64,000 nt of DNA from NCBI GenBank assembly GCA_037481695.1, contig JBBFLE010000005.1:1-64000 (forward strand), given 5' to 3'. Position numbers and translations under genes: made by a program. Below, one piece after another: positions 36,044 to 45,469 of the stretch; the first letter of the stretch is position 1; the number at the start of each line of letters is the position of its first letter. Origin of the DNA: a bacterium. Lineage in GTDB: Bacteria > Desulfobacterota > Desulfocorpusculales > Desulfocorpusculum. Under the pieces are notes generated by a model that ran no database searches, had not been told where the DNA came from, and saw only the letters and a list, made by a program, of their open reading frames with translations.

Positions 36044-38463
36044 GGCAAGAGCTTCTCCCTGATTCTCATTTCCCGGGCCAGCTCCTGGGCCGCCTCCAGA
36101 GCCTTGCCGAATTCCCACCAGCATTCCTCGCAGGCTCTGATGAAGAGATTCTGTGCTCTCCAAAGCTCCAGACCGATGCCCAGGTTCCTGGCCGCATTCA
36201 AGACCGCCATGCATGTTTCAAAGACCACGGGCGCATCTGACGGCCTGTGCCTGAGGGTTTCCAGAGAGGATTCCATCTTCTGTGAGAGGAGCCTGGCCCA
36301 AGCATCCTTCTCGGGCCTGTAACCCCAGGCGGATGAACGCTCCAGCAGAGCCGCCGCCTCTTCCATTCTACCGCCGTCTTGGGGCAACTCCTCCAAGACC
36401 CTTTGAATTCGCCTGCTAACATGTAAAGCAGCGGCCGTGACAAGGGCTTCTGGTATGGGAAAGCCCATGGCCCCCAGGTGCTCCAGCATACCCAGATCAT
36501 GCTCGGCCAGGTTATCCAAGGTGTTGATATAGTCCTGGAACCTGTCCTCCAGCATGAGCCTTATGAGTCTTCTTTGCTCATCTATGAAAAGATCTTTGAG
36601 ACCAAATACCGGGGGCGGAAACTGCTCCCTCAGCCAGGAGTAAAGTTCCCCTGCCGAGAGATCCCTTAGCCTCTGTCTGAGCCCTTGCTCCAGCCTGATC
36701 CAGTCTTCTTCTGATGCAGAGGGCCTCTGGAAACAGGCCAGGTCCAGACCTCCGAAATGAATCACCCCATAGAGGTACTGCTCGCATTGAGTTGTCCTGC
36801 GGCAGGTGATCTTCACTCCCCCCAGAGCCACCCTGGCTGCCTGGGCTGATTCCACCTTTGCCCAAAGCCCTTGGAGTTCGTAACCTGGAATCTCCTCCGA
36901 TGGATGCCTGTTCCTGAAAAGAGTTCGCACTGCGAACTGAGCCACCACCCTGGAAGACTCCACCACAGAGGGCTTTACCTTGACCTCCCAAACCCTCCTG
37001 CCGTCTCCCAGTTCCGCGATATTGCTGGGAGCCCTCTTCAGAGTGTCGAGAAAAGCCTCCTCCAAATCCTCCCCCAGATCCTTGGCCAGCTGTAAGGCCC
37101 TGGCCGCATATCTAAGGATCTGGGTGGTCTCCAGCCCAGAGATTTCATCGAAAAACCAGCCGCAGCTTGTGAACATGAGAAGTCCGTGGCGCTGCATTTC
37201 CAAGAGCTTTAAGGCCCTCTGAAGCTCCTGTTCTTGTACCTTGGGGCTCTTGTGGGTGCTCCAGAAGGTCTCCAGTCCCTCCCCTGGGGGCCCAAGGATC
37301 ACACCCACGTACTTGTCCCTGGCATCCCAAGGATCCTTGAACAGTCGAGAACCTTTCTCTTCAAAGATGGCATCCAGTCTCCCCTTGAGCCAGTTCATGG
37401 CTTCTCTGAGGGGAGCCCTCCAGCTCTGACTCCAGTGGGCAGGACCTCCCACCCGGCAGCCGCAGTCGGATTTCCAGCGCCCCAAGCCATGGGCACAGCT
37501 CCAGGCAGTGCCCTCTCTTATCTGCACCTCCCAGGTGGGTGGTGACAGCTCCAGAAACTCTCCATAGTTGGTAAGGCTCACCGATGGGTCTTCCATGGCT
37601 TTGTGGAGCACGTACGCCAAGGCCATCTCCCCGAAACGGTGGTGGTGCCCGTAGGTCTCCCCATCGGTGGCTATATGCACCAACTGGGGGCCCTGGGAAT
37701 CTCTCCTGAAGGCGGACAGGAGCCTATGGTAAAAAGACTCCCCATCCCCCAGGAGCCCCTCGAAGGCCACTGCCCTGGATATGGGACCATCATAGAAGAA
37801 AAGAGAGATTCTCCTGCCAGAGGGCAGCCTACATAGATACGCTCGGGTGATGTCCAGGTCGTCCCTTACCGCAAACCAGGAGGAGTGGCCCAAAGGTCTC
37901 ACCCGAAGAGCCTGGTGAGGAGCCAGAATGGTGAAGAGAATGCCTTCCTGGGCCAGCACATCCAATGTGGCCAAGTCCACGGCTGTCTCAGGAAGCCACA
38001 TGCCCTCTGGTTCACTGCCGAAAAACCTGGAATAGGCCTTTATGCCCCATCTTATCTGGGTGAGACGATCCCTGGGGCTGTCCAGTGGAAGGATGCTGTG
38101 TCCAAAGGCTTGGGCCAGGGCATTGGAGTGGCCCCCATGCTGACTCTGGCTCCTATGATGAGCCTCCAGCAATGCCTCCTTTACATCCGGGGCGTGGGCC
38201 ATTAACCAGGTAAGCAAAGTGGGGCCCACATTGAAGCTGATGTGCTGGTAATTGTTGAGAAGCCCCTGGACCATTCCCTCTGGATCCAGGATTCTGGCCG
38301 CAGTGTTGGGGCAATAGCACTCGGCCTTTATCCTCTGATTCCAATCATGATAAGGGAAGGCTCCGTCCTGGAGCTCCACCATCTCCAGCCAAGGGTTTTC
38401 CCTGGGAGGCTGGTAAAAATGACCGTGAATGCAAAGGAATCTGCCTGTAGGAGACTCTCCCAA
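36025..38463 (-). CDS. GH57-family glycoside hydrolase with DUF3536 region
   Basis: About 812 residues. I prefer the TTG at 38463, nine bases after GGAGG; a TTG at 38472 overlaps the glgA stop but sits against the ribosome site. FLCIHGHFYQPPRENPWLE opens the GH57 barrel and the conserved HIATDGETYGHHHRFGEM lies near residue 270. The C-terminal half matches DUF3536-type GH57 proteins. Family members act on alpha-glucans (amylase or 4-alpha-glucanotransferase type). Its place between glycogen synthase and branching enzyme suggests a part in glycogen turnover or shaping. Confidence 0.85.
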   Translation of the reverse strand: MGESPTGRFLCIHGHFYQPPRENPWLEMVELQDGAFPYHDWNQRIKAECYCPNTAARILDPEGMVQGLLNNYQHISFNVGPTLLTWLMAHAPDVKEALLEAHHRSQSQHGGHSNALAQAFGHSILPLDSPRDRLTQIRWGIKAYSRFFGSEPEGMWLPETAVDLATLDVLAQEGILFTILAPHQALRVRPLGHSSWFAVRDDLDITRAYLCRLPSGRRISLFFYDGPISRAVAFEGLLGDGESFYHRLLSAFRRDSQGPQLVHIATDGETYGHHHRFGEMALAYVLHKAMEDPSVSLTNYGEFLELSPPTWEVQIREGTAWSCAHGLGRWKSDCGCRVGGPAHWSQSWRAPLREAMNWLKGRLDAIFEEKGSRLFKDPWDARDKYVGVILGPPGEGLETFWSTHKSPKVQEQELQRALKLLEMQRHGLLMFTSCGWFFDEISGLETTQILRYAARALQLAKDLGEDLEEAFLDTLKRAPSNIAELGDGRRVWEVKVKPSVVESSRVVAQFAVRTLFRNRHPSEEIPGYELQGLWAKVESAQAARVALGGVKITCRRTTQCEQYLYGVIHFGGLDLACFQRPSASEEDWIRLEQGLRQRLRDLSAGELYSWLREQFPPPVFGLKDLFIDEQRRLIRLMLEDRFQDYINTLDNLAEHDLGMLEHLGAMGFPIPEALVTAAALHVSRRIQRVLEELPQDGGRMEEAAALLERSSAWGYRPEKDAWARLLSQKMESSLETLRHRPSDAPVVFETCMAVLNAARNLGIGLELWRAQNLFIRACEECWWEFGKALEAAQELAREMRIREKLLPWRQRI

Positions 38464-38468
38464 GAGTT

Positions 38469-39935
38469 TCAACCTCCGCAGACCCAGTCATAGAGTTCCA
38501 GATACTCCCTGGCCGAGCGATCCCAGGAGAAATCTTCCTTCAATCCATTGAGCACCAAGTTTCTCCATATCTGGGGTTTTTCATAAAACGAGACGGCCTG
38601 TCTTACACATTCCAGAAAAGCCTTTGGTTCGTGGGGGCCGAACTTGAACCCGTTTCCCTGGCCGGTGGAAACATCAAAAGGCCTCACCGTGTCCTGCAGT
38701 CCGCCTGTGGCCCTCACCAGGGGAACTGTCCCATACTTGAAGGCGTACATCTGGGTCAGGCCGCAGGGTTCGTACCTGGAGGGGATCAGGAATATGTCCA
38801 CTCCGGCCATTATCCTGTGGGCCAAAGCTTCATCAAAGCCTATTTTGACCGCCAGTCTGGAGGGGTTGGCCTTTGCAGCCTCCTGCAAGGCCCTCTGATA
38901 GTGATCCTCTCCTGTGCCCAGGATCACAAGCCCCACATCCAGATCCAACACCTCCTGTAACACAGCAGTCAAAAGGTCCAGGCCCTTCTGGGCTGCCATG
39001 CGGGTTGTCATGCCCAGCAGGGGCCTTTTTTTCAACCGGGGATCCAGCCCGGTTTCCTTGATGAGCTCTTCCTTGCAGATGGTCTTGCCGGTCATCTTGC
39101 CGGGGTAGTAATTTGCTGGCAGATGTGGATCCGTGGCTGGATCCCAAAGGGAGTAATCCACTCCGTTGAGGATCCCCCTCAGCACATCCCTTCTGTGATA
39201 AAGGATCCCCTCCATGCCCAGACCAAACTCAGGGGTCTGGATCTCCCTGGCATAGGTGGGGCTCACGGTGGTTATGGCCCTGCTGTACACTATTCCTGCC
39301 TTGAGAAGGCTCATGTTGCCCCAAAACTCCAATCCCTCTGGGTGGAAAAACTCCGCCATGGGTAATCCAGTGACCTGGAGCTTCTCCGCAGGGAAAATAC
39401 CCTGATACCCCAGGTTGTGGATGGTAAACACGCTGGGAACTCCTCCCAGCACAGGGGAATGCCTGTATGGGCCTGCCAAGAGAGCAGGCACAAGACCCGT
39501 CTGCCAGTCATTGCAGTGTATGAGGTCCGGCCTGAAACCCATGGCCTCGACCATGAGAAGCACCCCATGGCAAAAGAAGCTGAACCTCTCCAGGTTGTCG
39601 TAATAGTCCCCTGCCGGGTTACCGTAAAGATTGGGCCTCTCGTACAGGTCCTCCCTTTCCAGCAAGTACACAGGTGTTCCCCCCTGGGAAGCGGTCTCCC
39701 ATACTGCAGCCCCGAGGCGGGTGTTGCCCAGGGGTACTTCTATGCGGTTCAGGACAGGCGAGAGGCTGAATCCCCCCTTGCGCACAGAGGCATAAAGGGG
39801 CAAAGCGACCCTTACATCTGCCCCCAGATCCCTCAGTGCTGCGGGGAGCGCCCCGGCCACATCGGCCAGTCCACCGGTTTTGGCATAAGGGACCACCTCC
39901 GAGGACAGGAACAACACCTTAAGCTCCTTTTTCAT
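38469..39935 (-). CDS. glgA: Glycogen synthase (GT5)
   Basis: 488 residues, standard for bacterial GlgA. It begins LKVLFLSSEVVPYAKTGGLA, the ADP-glucose binding KTGGL loop, with FTIHNLGYQGIFPAE and the C-terminal LIPSRYEPCGLTQMYAFKYG and GTVPLVRATGGLQDTV of the GT-B fold. It elongates alpha-1,4-glucan from nucleotide glucose. AGGAGGTAATC precedes the ATG. No glgC (ADP-glucose pyrophosphorylase) is present in the window. Confidence 0.96.
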   Translation of the reverse strand: MKKELKVLFLSSEVVPYAKTGGLADVAGALPAALRDLGADVRVALPLYASVRKGGFSLSPVLNRIEVPLGNTRLGAAVWETASQGGTPVYLLEREDLYERPNLYGNPAGDYYDNLERFSFFCHGVLLMVEAMGFRPDLIHCNDWQTGLVPALLAGPYRHSPVLGGVPSVFTIHNLGYQGIFPAEKLQVTGLPMAEFFHPEGLEFWGNMSLLKAGIVYSRAITTVSPTYAREIQTPEFGLGMEGILYHRRDVLRGILNGVDYSLWDPATDPHLPANYYPGKMTGKTICKEELIKETGLDPRLKKRPLLGMTTRMAAQKGLDLLTAVLQEVLDLDVGLVILGTGEDHYQRALQEAAKANPSRLAVKIGFDEALAHRIMAGVDIFLIPSRYEPCGLTQMYAFKYGTVPLVRATGGLQDTVRPFDVSTGQGNGFKFGPHEPKAFLECVRQAVSFYEKPQIWRNLVLNGLKEDFSWDRSAREYLELYDWVCGG

Positions 39936-39967
39936 GATTACCTCCTGGCTACCTTTGGGGCCTCAAA

Positions 39968-41233
39968 TCAACCAGCGTTGTCTCGGGCCACCGCTTCCAA
40001 CAGTTCCCCATAAACCTCGGGAAAGGAATAGAGGACCCTGTTCCAGGAAGGGATCAAGGTCCCTCCGGCCTCGGCCCTGCACTGTTGCCAGGCCTCCCAG
40101 AGAAAATCCTGGAAATGGTGAGCGGTTATCTCCTCGCGGTGCCTGTCATAGCGAAGTCCGTTGACCTCCGCATCGTCGCTGTAGCGCTTGATGAACACAA
40201 GAGCCCTTTGATAATAAGTGTGGCGTATCATGTCCACAAAGGGATCCTCCAGGGGCACTCCGTGGGAACGGATATGGTTGAGGTAAAACTTGGCTATGTC
40301 CACTACCATACGGCGTAATCCATTGTCCGGATCATCGGGTTGGAGCTCCTGTTCCTTGTGTTCGTAGTTCTCTGCCAGGTCTATCTGGGCTATCTTTCCA
40401 GGAGCCACCCTGTGGTAAACCTCTGAGAGGGTGCTTACCTCCAGGCCCCAGTCGCAGGCTATGTTTATCCCCCTTGCCAGCCGGGCCAGAAAGCTCACCT
40501 CACCTGCCAGCGGATATTTGAAGGCCCTATGATACAGAAAAAAGCGTTCCAGCTCCCTCATGCCCCTCTGCTGCATCATGCCTGCCATGGCGTCTACAAA
40601 AGGCACCACAAAGAGCCTTGTTACCCTTCCCTTCATGGTGAGCTCTGCCCTGGAGATCCTGGAGTAGTAACCCTTGCAGAATTCAAAATCATTATGGGGG
40701 TTGGCCGTGGGCTCCAAGAGCCTTCCCAGAAAAACCCGGTCATATTGAAGTATGTCGCAATCATGCAATCCTATCACGTCGCTGTCGCCCCTGGCGAACA
40801 GGTAGCCCAATGCGATCCAGACCGACTGCCCCTTGCCCTTGACCCCTGTGTGGATCCTGCGGGAGGCCATTTCATGAAATATTCTTTGAATCCTCGGGCC
40901 GTCCACCCAAACTATGGCCACCTCCCGCTGCCTTGTGGAAAGAGAAGAAAAGAGCTCCTTGGCCTCTTGGAACTGATGAGGCTCTGGAGCCCCACCCAGG
41001 GCCACCACAACATGGCGCAGGTACCCCACCTTGCTCAGCTGCAGACAGATCTCATGTAGGGCGTTTCTGGAAGCTATTTCCTCGTGCAGGCATGGGAGAA
41101 GAAGGCTTATGCGCAGACTCTTGGAATAAGAAATGAGCTTTTTTTCCAGACATGCCAGGTACTGTGCCCTGTCCAAGACTCTATAGAGTCCGTGGAGATT
41201 GGTGATTATGCCTTCTTGATGAAAATCCCCCAT
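39968..41233 (-). CDS. GT81-like glycosyltransferase (glucosyl-3-phosphoglycerate synthase-like)
   Basis: 421 residues. A GT-A fold enzyme resembling glucosyl-/mannosyl-3-phosphoglycerate synthases: ISLLLPCLHEE (nucleotide-sugar binding start), GVKGKGQSVWIALGYL, VIGLHDCDILQYD (the metal-binding D-x-D region) and YPLAGEVSFLARLARG. The N-terminal 45 residues and long C-terminal tail make it larger than the usual 300-residue enzyme. Products of this class are compatible solutes or starters for polysaccharides. Sitting one gene upstream of glgA, a role in osmolyte or glucan priming is possible. No phosphatase partner is adjacent. Confidence 0.7.
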   Translation of the reverse strand: MGDFHQEGIITNLHGLYRVLDRAQYLACLEKKLISYSKSLRISLLLPCLHEEIASRNALHEICLQLSKVGYLRHVVVALGGAPEPHQFQEAKELFSSLSTRQREVAIVWVDGPRIQRIFHEMASRRIHTGVKGKGQSVWIALGYLFARGDSDVIGLHDCDILQYDRVFLGRLLEPTANPHNDFEFCKGYYSRISRAELTMKGRVTRLFVVPFVDAMAGMMQQRGMRELERFFLYHRAFKYPLAGEVSFLARLARGINIACDWGLEVSTLSEVYHRVAPGKIAQIDLAENYEHKEQELQPDDPDNGLRRMVVDIAKFYLNHIRSHGVPLEDPFVDMIRHTYYQRALVFIKRYSDDAEVNGLRYDRHREEITAHHFQDFLWEAWQQCRAEAGGTLIPSWNRVLYSFPEVYGELLEAVARDNAG

Positions 41234-41267
41234 CTGGAACCCTTTCCTGAGGCCTCACGGCAGCACT

Positions 41268-42284
41268 TCAATATAGCAGATCAGTCCCTGGAAAGCATCC
41301 CATGCCTTTTGGTGCAAGCACACACTTGCCCCCTCCACCCGGTAGGTCCAGGGCGTATTGAGGGACCCATTCCAAGGAAAGCCTCTTGGCCAGCTCATCC
41401 ATTATCTCCAGGCCCCTTTTGACAGGAGTTCTGAAATGAGCTGCCCCCAGGACAGGATCCAGCTGAAAGAGGTAGTAAGGCCTGACTCCCACGGCCACCA
41501 GACCTCTCAAAAGCTCCAGCATGACCTCAGGCTCGTCGTTTACTTGCTTGAGTAGCACTGTTTGGGATCCCAAGGGGATGCCTGAATCGGCCAGCATGGA
41601 GCACGCCCTTCGGGCCTGAGGGGTCAGTTCCAATGGATGGTTGAAGTGCAGGCTCATGTAAATCGGGTGATACCGTTTCAACATGCGGCAAACAGAGGGG
41701 GTGATTCTTTCTGGAAGTGCAGAGCAGACCCGTGTGCCTATTCTTATGATCTCCACATGAGGTATTTTCCTCAGTGTAATGAGAATAGACTCCAGTTGTT
41801 CGTCCTCTAGGAGCAGGGGATCCCCTCCTGAAAGCAGTACGTCTCGCACCTCCTGGTGGGAGCGGACATACTCCAGGGCCAGGCTCAGATCAGGGCCATT
41901 GCTGCTCCCATGGCCTCTGCCCACCCTTCTCCTTCTGTTGCAGAACCTGCAGTGGATGGCACAACGGTTGGAGGCCAAGAGCACCACTCGATCAGGATAA
42001 CGGTGGATCAGATGGGGCACTGGGCTCATTTTCTCCTCTGCCAGAGGATCCGGGACACCCTCCTTGTCCTTCAGCTCCCTGGGATCGGGAAGCACCTGTT
42101 TTGCCATGGCATCCCCGGGCCCTCGGATGAGGGATAGGAAGTATGGGTTTACCAGGGCCGGGAAGAGTTGGGAGGCAGTAGCTGTGCTTCCGGGATCGAG
42201 GCCAAAGAGCCGGCAAAGCTCTCGAGGGCTGCTAAGGCTTCGGGCCATCGCCTCGCGCCAAGATTGCCGGCCTTTTCCCTTCAT
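41268..42284 (-). CDS. KamA/EpmB-family radical SAM PLP-dependent aminomutase
   Basis: 338 residues. The radical SAM cluster motif is CAIHCRFC (Cys108, Cys112, Cys115), followed by LLSGGDPLLLED. Near the end, LDLPGGGGKCVL supplies the PLP lysine (Lys320). Length is closer to EpmB, the EF-P lysine modifier (about 340), than to lysine 2,3-aminomutase (about 415), but neither EF-P nor EpmA is in view. Reaction class: moving an amino group between the alpha and beta carbons of lysine. It starts one base after the acyl-CoA synthetase stop, with AGGAG upstream. Confidence 0.85.
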   Translation of the reverse strand: MKGKGRQSWREAMARSLSSPRELCRLFGLDPGSTATASQLFPALVNPYFLSLIRGPGDAMAKQVLPDPRELKDKEGVPDPLAEEKMSPVPHLIHRYPDRVVLLASNRCAIHCRFCNRRRRVGRGHGSSNGPDLSLALEYVRSHQEVRDVLLSGGDPLLLEDEQLESILITLRKIPHVEIIRIGTRVCSALPERITPSVCRMLKRYHPIYMSLHFNHPLELTPQARRACSMLADSGIPLGSQTVLLKQVNDEPEVMLELLRGLVAVGVRPYYLFQLDPVLGAAHFRTPVKRGLEIMDELAKRLSLEWVPQYALDLPGGGGKCVLAPKGMGCFPGTDLLY

Positions 42285-42285
42285 C

Positions 42286-44408
42286 TCAATCTCCTGGCCT
42301 TAAGAGCATGATCCTGCTGTCTGCCACCACACAGCCTTCCCCCTCGGGGTAAACTATCAGGGGGTTTATGTCCAGCTCGGCTATCTCCGGGTGATCGCTC
42401 ACCATCTGGGAAAGCCTCAGAATGCAATCCTTTATGGCCTCTATGTCAGAAGGAGGCTGACCCCTCAGACCCTGAAGTACCTTGTAGGCCTTGATGGAGC
42501 GGATCATGATCTCGGCACTTACCTCCCACATGGGTGCAAGGCGGAAGGTCACGTCCTGAAGCGCTTCCACGAATGTGCCTCCCAGGCCGAACATGCAGAT
42601 GGGGCCGAATCTTGGGTCCCTGGTGGCTCCCAGGATGACCTCCACTCCTCCCCTGGCCATGCGTTCCACCAGAACACCCTGGATCCTGGCCTGGGGATTA
42701 AAATTGAGGGCATTGACCAGGATCTCTTGGTATGCGTTCTGTGCTTCTTCCAGGCTTCGTATCTTGAGCCGAACCCCTCCAGCGTCGAACTTGTGGATTA
42801 TGTCCGGGGAACTTATTTTCATGGCCAGGGGAAAGCCCACCTCTTCCACGGCCTGGGGAAGCTGGGAAGCATCCTGCACCAAGCGCCCCTCAGGGTTGGA
42901 AAACCGTAGCACTGAAGAACCTCATTGGCCTCCCACTCTGGCATGAAATAACTCTCCTTGCCCTGGAGTCTGCTGCGTATGATCTGAGTGGCCGCCTCCT
43001 TGTCAGCTGCCACTCTTCTGACCTGCCTCTTCTCCAGTCTAAGGAGCTCCCCGAATCGCACCATGGAGGCCATGGCGCGGGCAGCGGCTTCTGGAAAGGT
43101 GTAGTTGGGGAAACCGTTTCTCTCTAGGTATCTCACACCCTCGGAAACATCCACTATGCCCATGAAAGAGCACAGCACTGGTTTATCTATTCCCTTGGCC
43201 ACCCTGGGCACTATCTGGGCGGTCTCCAAGACATCGGTCATGGCCTGAGGGGTCAGTATCACTATGGCACCGTCCACATTCTCATCTTCCAGGATGGCTC
43301 TTATGGCGGCCTCATAACGCTCGTGGGTGGCATCTCCTATGACATCAACCGGATTCACCAGACTGGCCGTGGGTGGGAGCTGGGTACGGAGTCTGTCCTG
43401 GGTGGCCTCGGAGAATCTGGAGAGGGTAAGACCATATCGAATGGCAGCATCCGTTGCCACTATGCCAGGGCCTCCGGCATTGGTCACTATGGCCACCTTG
43501 TTACCCTTGGGCACCGGTTGGCGGGAAAAGGCCAGGGCATAATTGAAAAGCTCTGCTATGGTCTCCACCCGTTGAATGCCGCTTTGCATGAATATGGCAT
43601 CATAGGCAGCATCAGAACCAGCCAGAGATCCTGTATGTGAGGAGGCCGCCTTGGCACCTTCCGGGGATCTGCCAGACTTGATGGCCAGCATGGGTTTCTT
43701 GGAAGCCCAGGTGATCTCCCTGGCTATTTCTATGAACTGCCTTCCTGAGCTTATGTCCTCCAGATACATGAGGATCACCTGGGTGTCTGGATCATCCTTT
43801 AGAAAGGCCAGCAGATCTATCTCGTTCACATCAGCCTTGTTTCCAAAACTTATGAACTTGGAAAAGCCTATGTTGCGGCCTGCGGCAAAGTCCAACACCG
43901 CTGTGCACAGGGCTCCTGATTGGGAGATGAAGGCTATGTTTCCCCTGGCAGGCATCTTGGTGGCAAAGCTGGCGTTCATGGAGACCGAGGGATGGGTGTT
44001 TATGACCCCAAGGCAGTTGGGGCCTATGAGGGGAAGCCCGTAGGATCTAACCATCTGTTTCAACTGCTCCTCCAATTCCACACCCCTGCCTCCCACTTCC
44101 TTGAAGCCGGCAGTGATCACCACAAGCCCCCTCACACCCTTGAGGGCAGCGTCTTGCACCACCTTTCCTACCCCTTCTGCTGGCACTATGATCACGGCCA
44201 GGTCCACCTGGTCTGGTATCTCTCTGAGGGATGCATAGGCCCTGACGCTCAGCACCGAGCGGGCCTTGGGATTGACGGGGTAGAGCACTCCCTGGTAACC
44301 TGCCCTAAGGATGTTGGAAAAAACAGCCCTTCCCACGCTTCCTGTCCTGTTGGTGGCCCCCACCACTGCTATGGATCCAGGGTTCATGATGGCTTCTATA
44401 TCCTTCAA
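42286..44408 (-). pseudogene. ADP-forming acyl-CoA synthetase, split by a single-base frameshift
   Basis: The intact product would be about 707 residues, the normal length of one-chain NDP-forming acyl-CoA (acetyl-CoA) synthetases. Start: TTG at 44408 with AGGAGG eight bases upstream, giving a product that reaches GSIAVVGATNRTGSVGRAVF (CoA-binding domain) promptly. GNIAFISQSGALCTAVLDFA and SSHTGSLAGSD (catalytic His) follow. After EVLQCYGFPT the first frame runs into 24 foreign residues and stops at 42819; the second frame continues with PEGRLVQDASQLPQAVEEVG and the rest of the ATP-grasp domain. One C missing from the run at 42893-42895 explains it. It could be a real mutation, a sequencing error or programmed slippage. 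Confidence 0.85.
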
Positions 44409-44471
44409 CTGGCTTGCCTCCTGGGTTTTCCCATAGGATAGCAGATCCTGATGGCTTTGCCCAAATCGGCC

Positions 44472-44500
44472 TTGCCAGGCAAACACAGGCTCTATATTCT
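44472..44500 (+). promoter_or_regulatory. Promoter with overlapping palindrome upstream of the metal importer
   Basis: TTGCCA (44472-44477), 17 bases, then TATTCT (44495-44500) resembles a sigma-70 promoter with a start near 44507. The -35 box is inside the perfect palindrome TTGCC-A-GGCAA (44472-44482), so a bound repressor would block it. A zinc- or manganese-responsive regulator is the natural guess, but the sequence is not a standard Zur box. Confidence 0.42.
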
Positions 44501-44527
44501 GGGAACTGTGTGGAGGAGGGAGGCGCC

Positions 44528-45469
44528 ATGAGCAAAAATCTTCTTGTGATTCTCATCTGGGTCCTGGTCCTTTTGGGCTCTCAAGGAAGTCTTGGAGCCC
44601 AACAGGAGAGGATACCCGTTACTGCCAGCATAGTTCCCCTGGGCGAATTCTGCCGCCAAATAGGTTTGGACCGGGTAGAGGTGCAGGTGCTGATTCCTCC
44701 TGGTGCAAGCCCCCATACCTTTGAACCCCCACCCTCGGTGGTGGCCAGAGCAGCCAAAGCAAGGGTTTTCGTGTACATAGGCGAAGGTCTGGAGCCTTGG
44801 GCTGGAAGGCTGTCCCGCTCTCTGGGAAAGGGATCGGTGGCCCTGGAGGCTGCCCAGGGACTGCCCCTGATCCGGGAGACTCACGGCCAAGGCACTCAAG
44901 AATCCGGCCATGGCAAGGGCAAACACTCCTCTTCCCATTCCCACGAAGGAGGGGCCAATCCCCACGTCTGGCTGGATCCGGTGCTGGCTCAAGAGATCTG
45001 CAAGAAAATAGCCCAGGCCCTGATCCAGGTGGATCCAACCCATAGGGAATACTACCAGAAGAATCTTGAGAATTACCTAGGAAAGCTTGAGGCCTTGCAC
45101 AAGGAAATTGAGGAGAGAGTCTCAGGATTCCGTATCCGCAAATATGTTTGCTTTCACCCTGCATATGCTTATTTTTCAAGAAGGTATGGCCTGGAGGAGG
45201 TGGGGGTCATAGAAATCTCTCCGGGAAGGGAGCCCTCCCCCAAGCATCTAAGAAATCTGGTGGCCCAGATCCGCAAACATCAGATCCAGGTGATCTTTGC
45301 AGAACCCCAGCTCAGTCCCAGGGTGGCCGAGGCAATAGCCCAGGAAGCTTCGGTGAGGGTGGCCATGCTGGACCCCTTGGGGGGTAGGCCACCCTATGGT
45401 TCTGATTATCTTGCTCTAATGCGGCACAACCTGCAGGTAATGAGCGAGAGCATGGGGGATGGGAGATGA
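44528..45469 (+). CDS. Zinc/manganese ABC importer binding protein (ZnuA-like)
   Basis: 313 residues from the ATG at 44528 (GGAGGGAGG upstream; longer starts ignored because the signal peptide begins here: MSKNLLVILIWVLVLLGSQG). Metal ligands of cluster A-1 proteins can be placed: GASPHTFEPPPS, NPHVWLDP, CFHPAYAYFSRRYG and MLDPLGG. Between the first two is a flexible His-rich loop (GHGKGKHSSSHSHEGG), which is typical of zinc rather than manganese binding proteins. It delivers metal to the ATPase and permease encoded next, in a tightly overlapping operon. Confidence 0.9.
   Translation: MSKNLLVILIWVLVLLGSQGSLGAQQERIPVTASIVPLGEFCRQIGLDRVEVQVLIPPGASPHTFEPPPSVVARAAKARVFVYIGEGLEPWAGRLSRSLGKGSVALEAAQGLPLIRETHGQGTQESGHGKGKHSSSHSHEGGANPHVWLDPVLAQEICKKIAQALIQVDPTHREYYQKNLENYLGKLEALHKEIEERVSGFRIRKYVCFHPAYAYFSRRYGLEEVGVIEISPGREPSPKHLRNLVAQIRKHQIQVIFAEPQLSPRVAEAIAQEASVRVAMLDPLGGRPPYGSDYLALMRHNLQVMSESMGDGR

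Noticed and set aside
36044-36214. Longer branching-enzyme start
   Set aside because: It would overlap the GH57 gene by 190 bases and adds Gly/Gln-rich sequence without family similarity; the ATG at 36043 has a ribosome site.
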